Assembly: GCA_002415895.1 (NCBI GenBank)
Contig: DIAV01000091.1
Coordinates: 1,563-7,888 of the forward strand
Reading direction: 5' to 3'
From: Anaerolineales bacterium UBA5069
GTDB taxonomy: Bacteria > Chloroflexota > Anaerolineae > Caldilineales > Caldilineaceae
DNA: 6,326 nt
Part shown: positions 5,896 through 6,326 of the stretch, piece by piece
Position numbering within the stretch: position 1 is the first letter of the stretch
Layout: each line of letters begins with the position of its first letter
The notes under the pieces: model-generated
Databases searched by the model: none
What the model was told of the DNA's origin: nothing
Seen by the model: only the letters and a program-made list of their open reading frames with translations
Translations under genes and position numbers: made by a program

Positions 5896-6326
5896 ATGCG
5901 CTTTGTCCGTTTCGCGTGGCCTTTCATCGATGAACTGGGCGGCGAACCCGTTGCCCAGTGGGGCATGCTTGTGGATGATCTCATCTACCCGCTGGCCGAC
6001 GCGCCCTATGCGCGCACAGTAGAGGGCCGCTATGCGCCCGAAATCGTTGGCGAATTTGAGCCGCTGCCCATTGAATCCGTGCAGTTGCTCGCGCCGGTTA
6101 CGCCCACCAAGATTCTCTGCGTGGGGCGCAATTTTGCCGACCACGCCGCCGAAACCGGCAGCGCCGTGCCCAAGCAGCCGCTGATCTTCCTCAAGGCCCT
6201 CTCCTCGCTGCTGGATGTGGGCGAGGATGTAGTCTACCCGTCGATTAGCACGCGTGTGGACCACGAGGCGGAGATTGCCGTCGTCATCGGCAAGCGCTGC
6301 CGCTTTGTCAACGAGGCCGACGCGCT
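5896..6326 (+). CDS. Fumarylacetoacetate hydrolase (FAH)-family protein (partial; C-terminus beyond right edge)
   Basis: The first 143 residues are present. Residues 1-65 form the variable N-terminal part ([10 protein letters not shown] at the start). The catalytic FAH domain then begins with [15 protein letters not shown] (72-86), where His83 and Glu86 fall in the usual active-site motif. [13 protein letters not shown] (95-107) contains the conserved Lys100, and [14 protein letters not shown] (120-133) supplies the metal-binding Glu124 and Glu126. The third metal ligand (Asp) and the rest of the domain lie outside the window. Family members of this short type (about 230-300 aa) cleave or isomerise beta-diketo acids such as acylpyruvates, decarboxylate oxaloacetate, or act on aromatic-breakdown intermediates such as homoprotocatechuate products. 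Sequence alone does not separate these roles. It lies 41 nt after the HD gene, so both are probably on one transcript. Soluble and cytoplasmic. Confidence 0.92.
   Translation, partial: MRFVRFAWPFIDELGGEPVAQWGMLVDDLIYPLADAPYARTVEGRYAPEIVGEFEPLPIESVQLLAPVTPTKILCVGRNFADHAAETGSAVPKQPLIFLKALSSLLDVGEDVVYPSISTRVDHEAEIAVVIGKRCRFVNEADA

Noticed and set aside
5372..6264. Two minus-strand frames opposite the HD and FAH genes
   Set aside because: Both are shadows of genes with strong family motifs on the plus strand.

Overview
The window is GC-rich and densely coded. The six genes share codon use and show no mobile-element signs. Their protein types and the frequent GTG starts fit a Chloroflexota-type bacterium (Anaerolineae or Caldilineae-like). 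That assignment is an inference from family resemblance, not a proof. I see no tRNA, rRNA, CRISPR array, insertion sequence, integrase or toxin-antitoxin pair. Most of it reads as an ordinary chromosomal housekeeping and metabolic region.

Layout: (1) 1-773, minus strand: the N-terminal two thirds of an M29-family metallo-aminopeptidase, running off the left edge. (2) 774-965: a divergent control region with two back-to-back promoters, a perfect 21-bp palindrome at the likely start of the rightward transcript, and a strong ribosome binding site. (3) 966-2450, plus: an intracellular alpha-amylase-family (GH13, neopullulanase/cyclomaltodextrinase-like) enzyme that lacks the usual N-terminal domain. 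(4) 2451-2658: a non-coding gap with two hairpins. (5) 2659-3594, plus: a diacylglycerol/lipid kinase family protein, followed by a hairpin terminator at 3628-3654. (6) 3655-3855: a leader region with an extended -10 promoter and a 13-bp direct repeat. (7) 3856-4950, plus: an unrecognised polytopic membrane protein. (8) 5009-5854, plus: an HD-domain metal-dependent phosphohydrolase. (9) 5896-6326, plus: the start of a fumarylacetoacetate hydrolase-family enzyme, cut by the right edge.

Together the genes cover peptide turnover, maltodextrin breakdown, lipid phosphorylation, a membrane protein of unknown role, a probable nucleotide or phosphate-ester hydrolase, and a carbon-carbon hydrolase or isomerase. 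No single pathway links them. The likely transcription units are: the leftward peptidase; the amylase, perhaps continuing into the lipid kinase and ending at the terminator; and the membrane protein, HD protein and FAH protein as a rightward unit with 58-nt and 41-nt gaps. I found no convincing new multi-gene system. The points most worth a second look are the amylase leader, the structured gap before the lipid kinase, the direct repeat in the membrane-protein leader, and the membrane protein itself.
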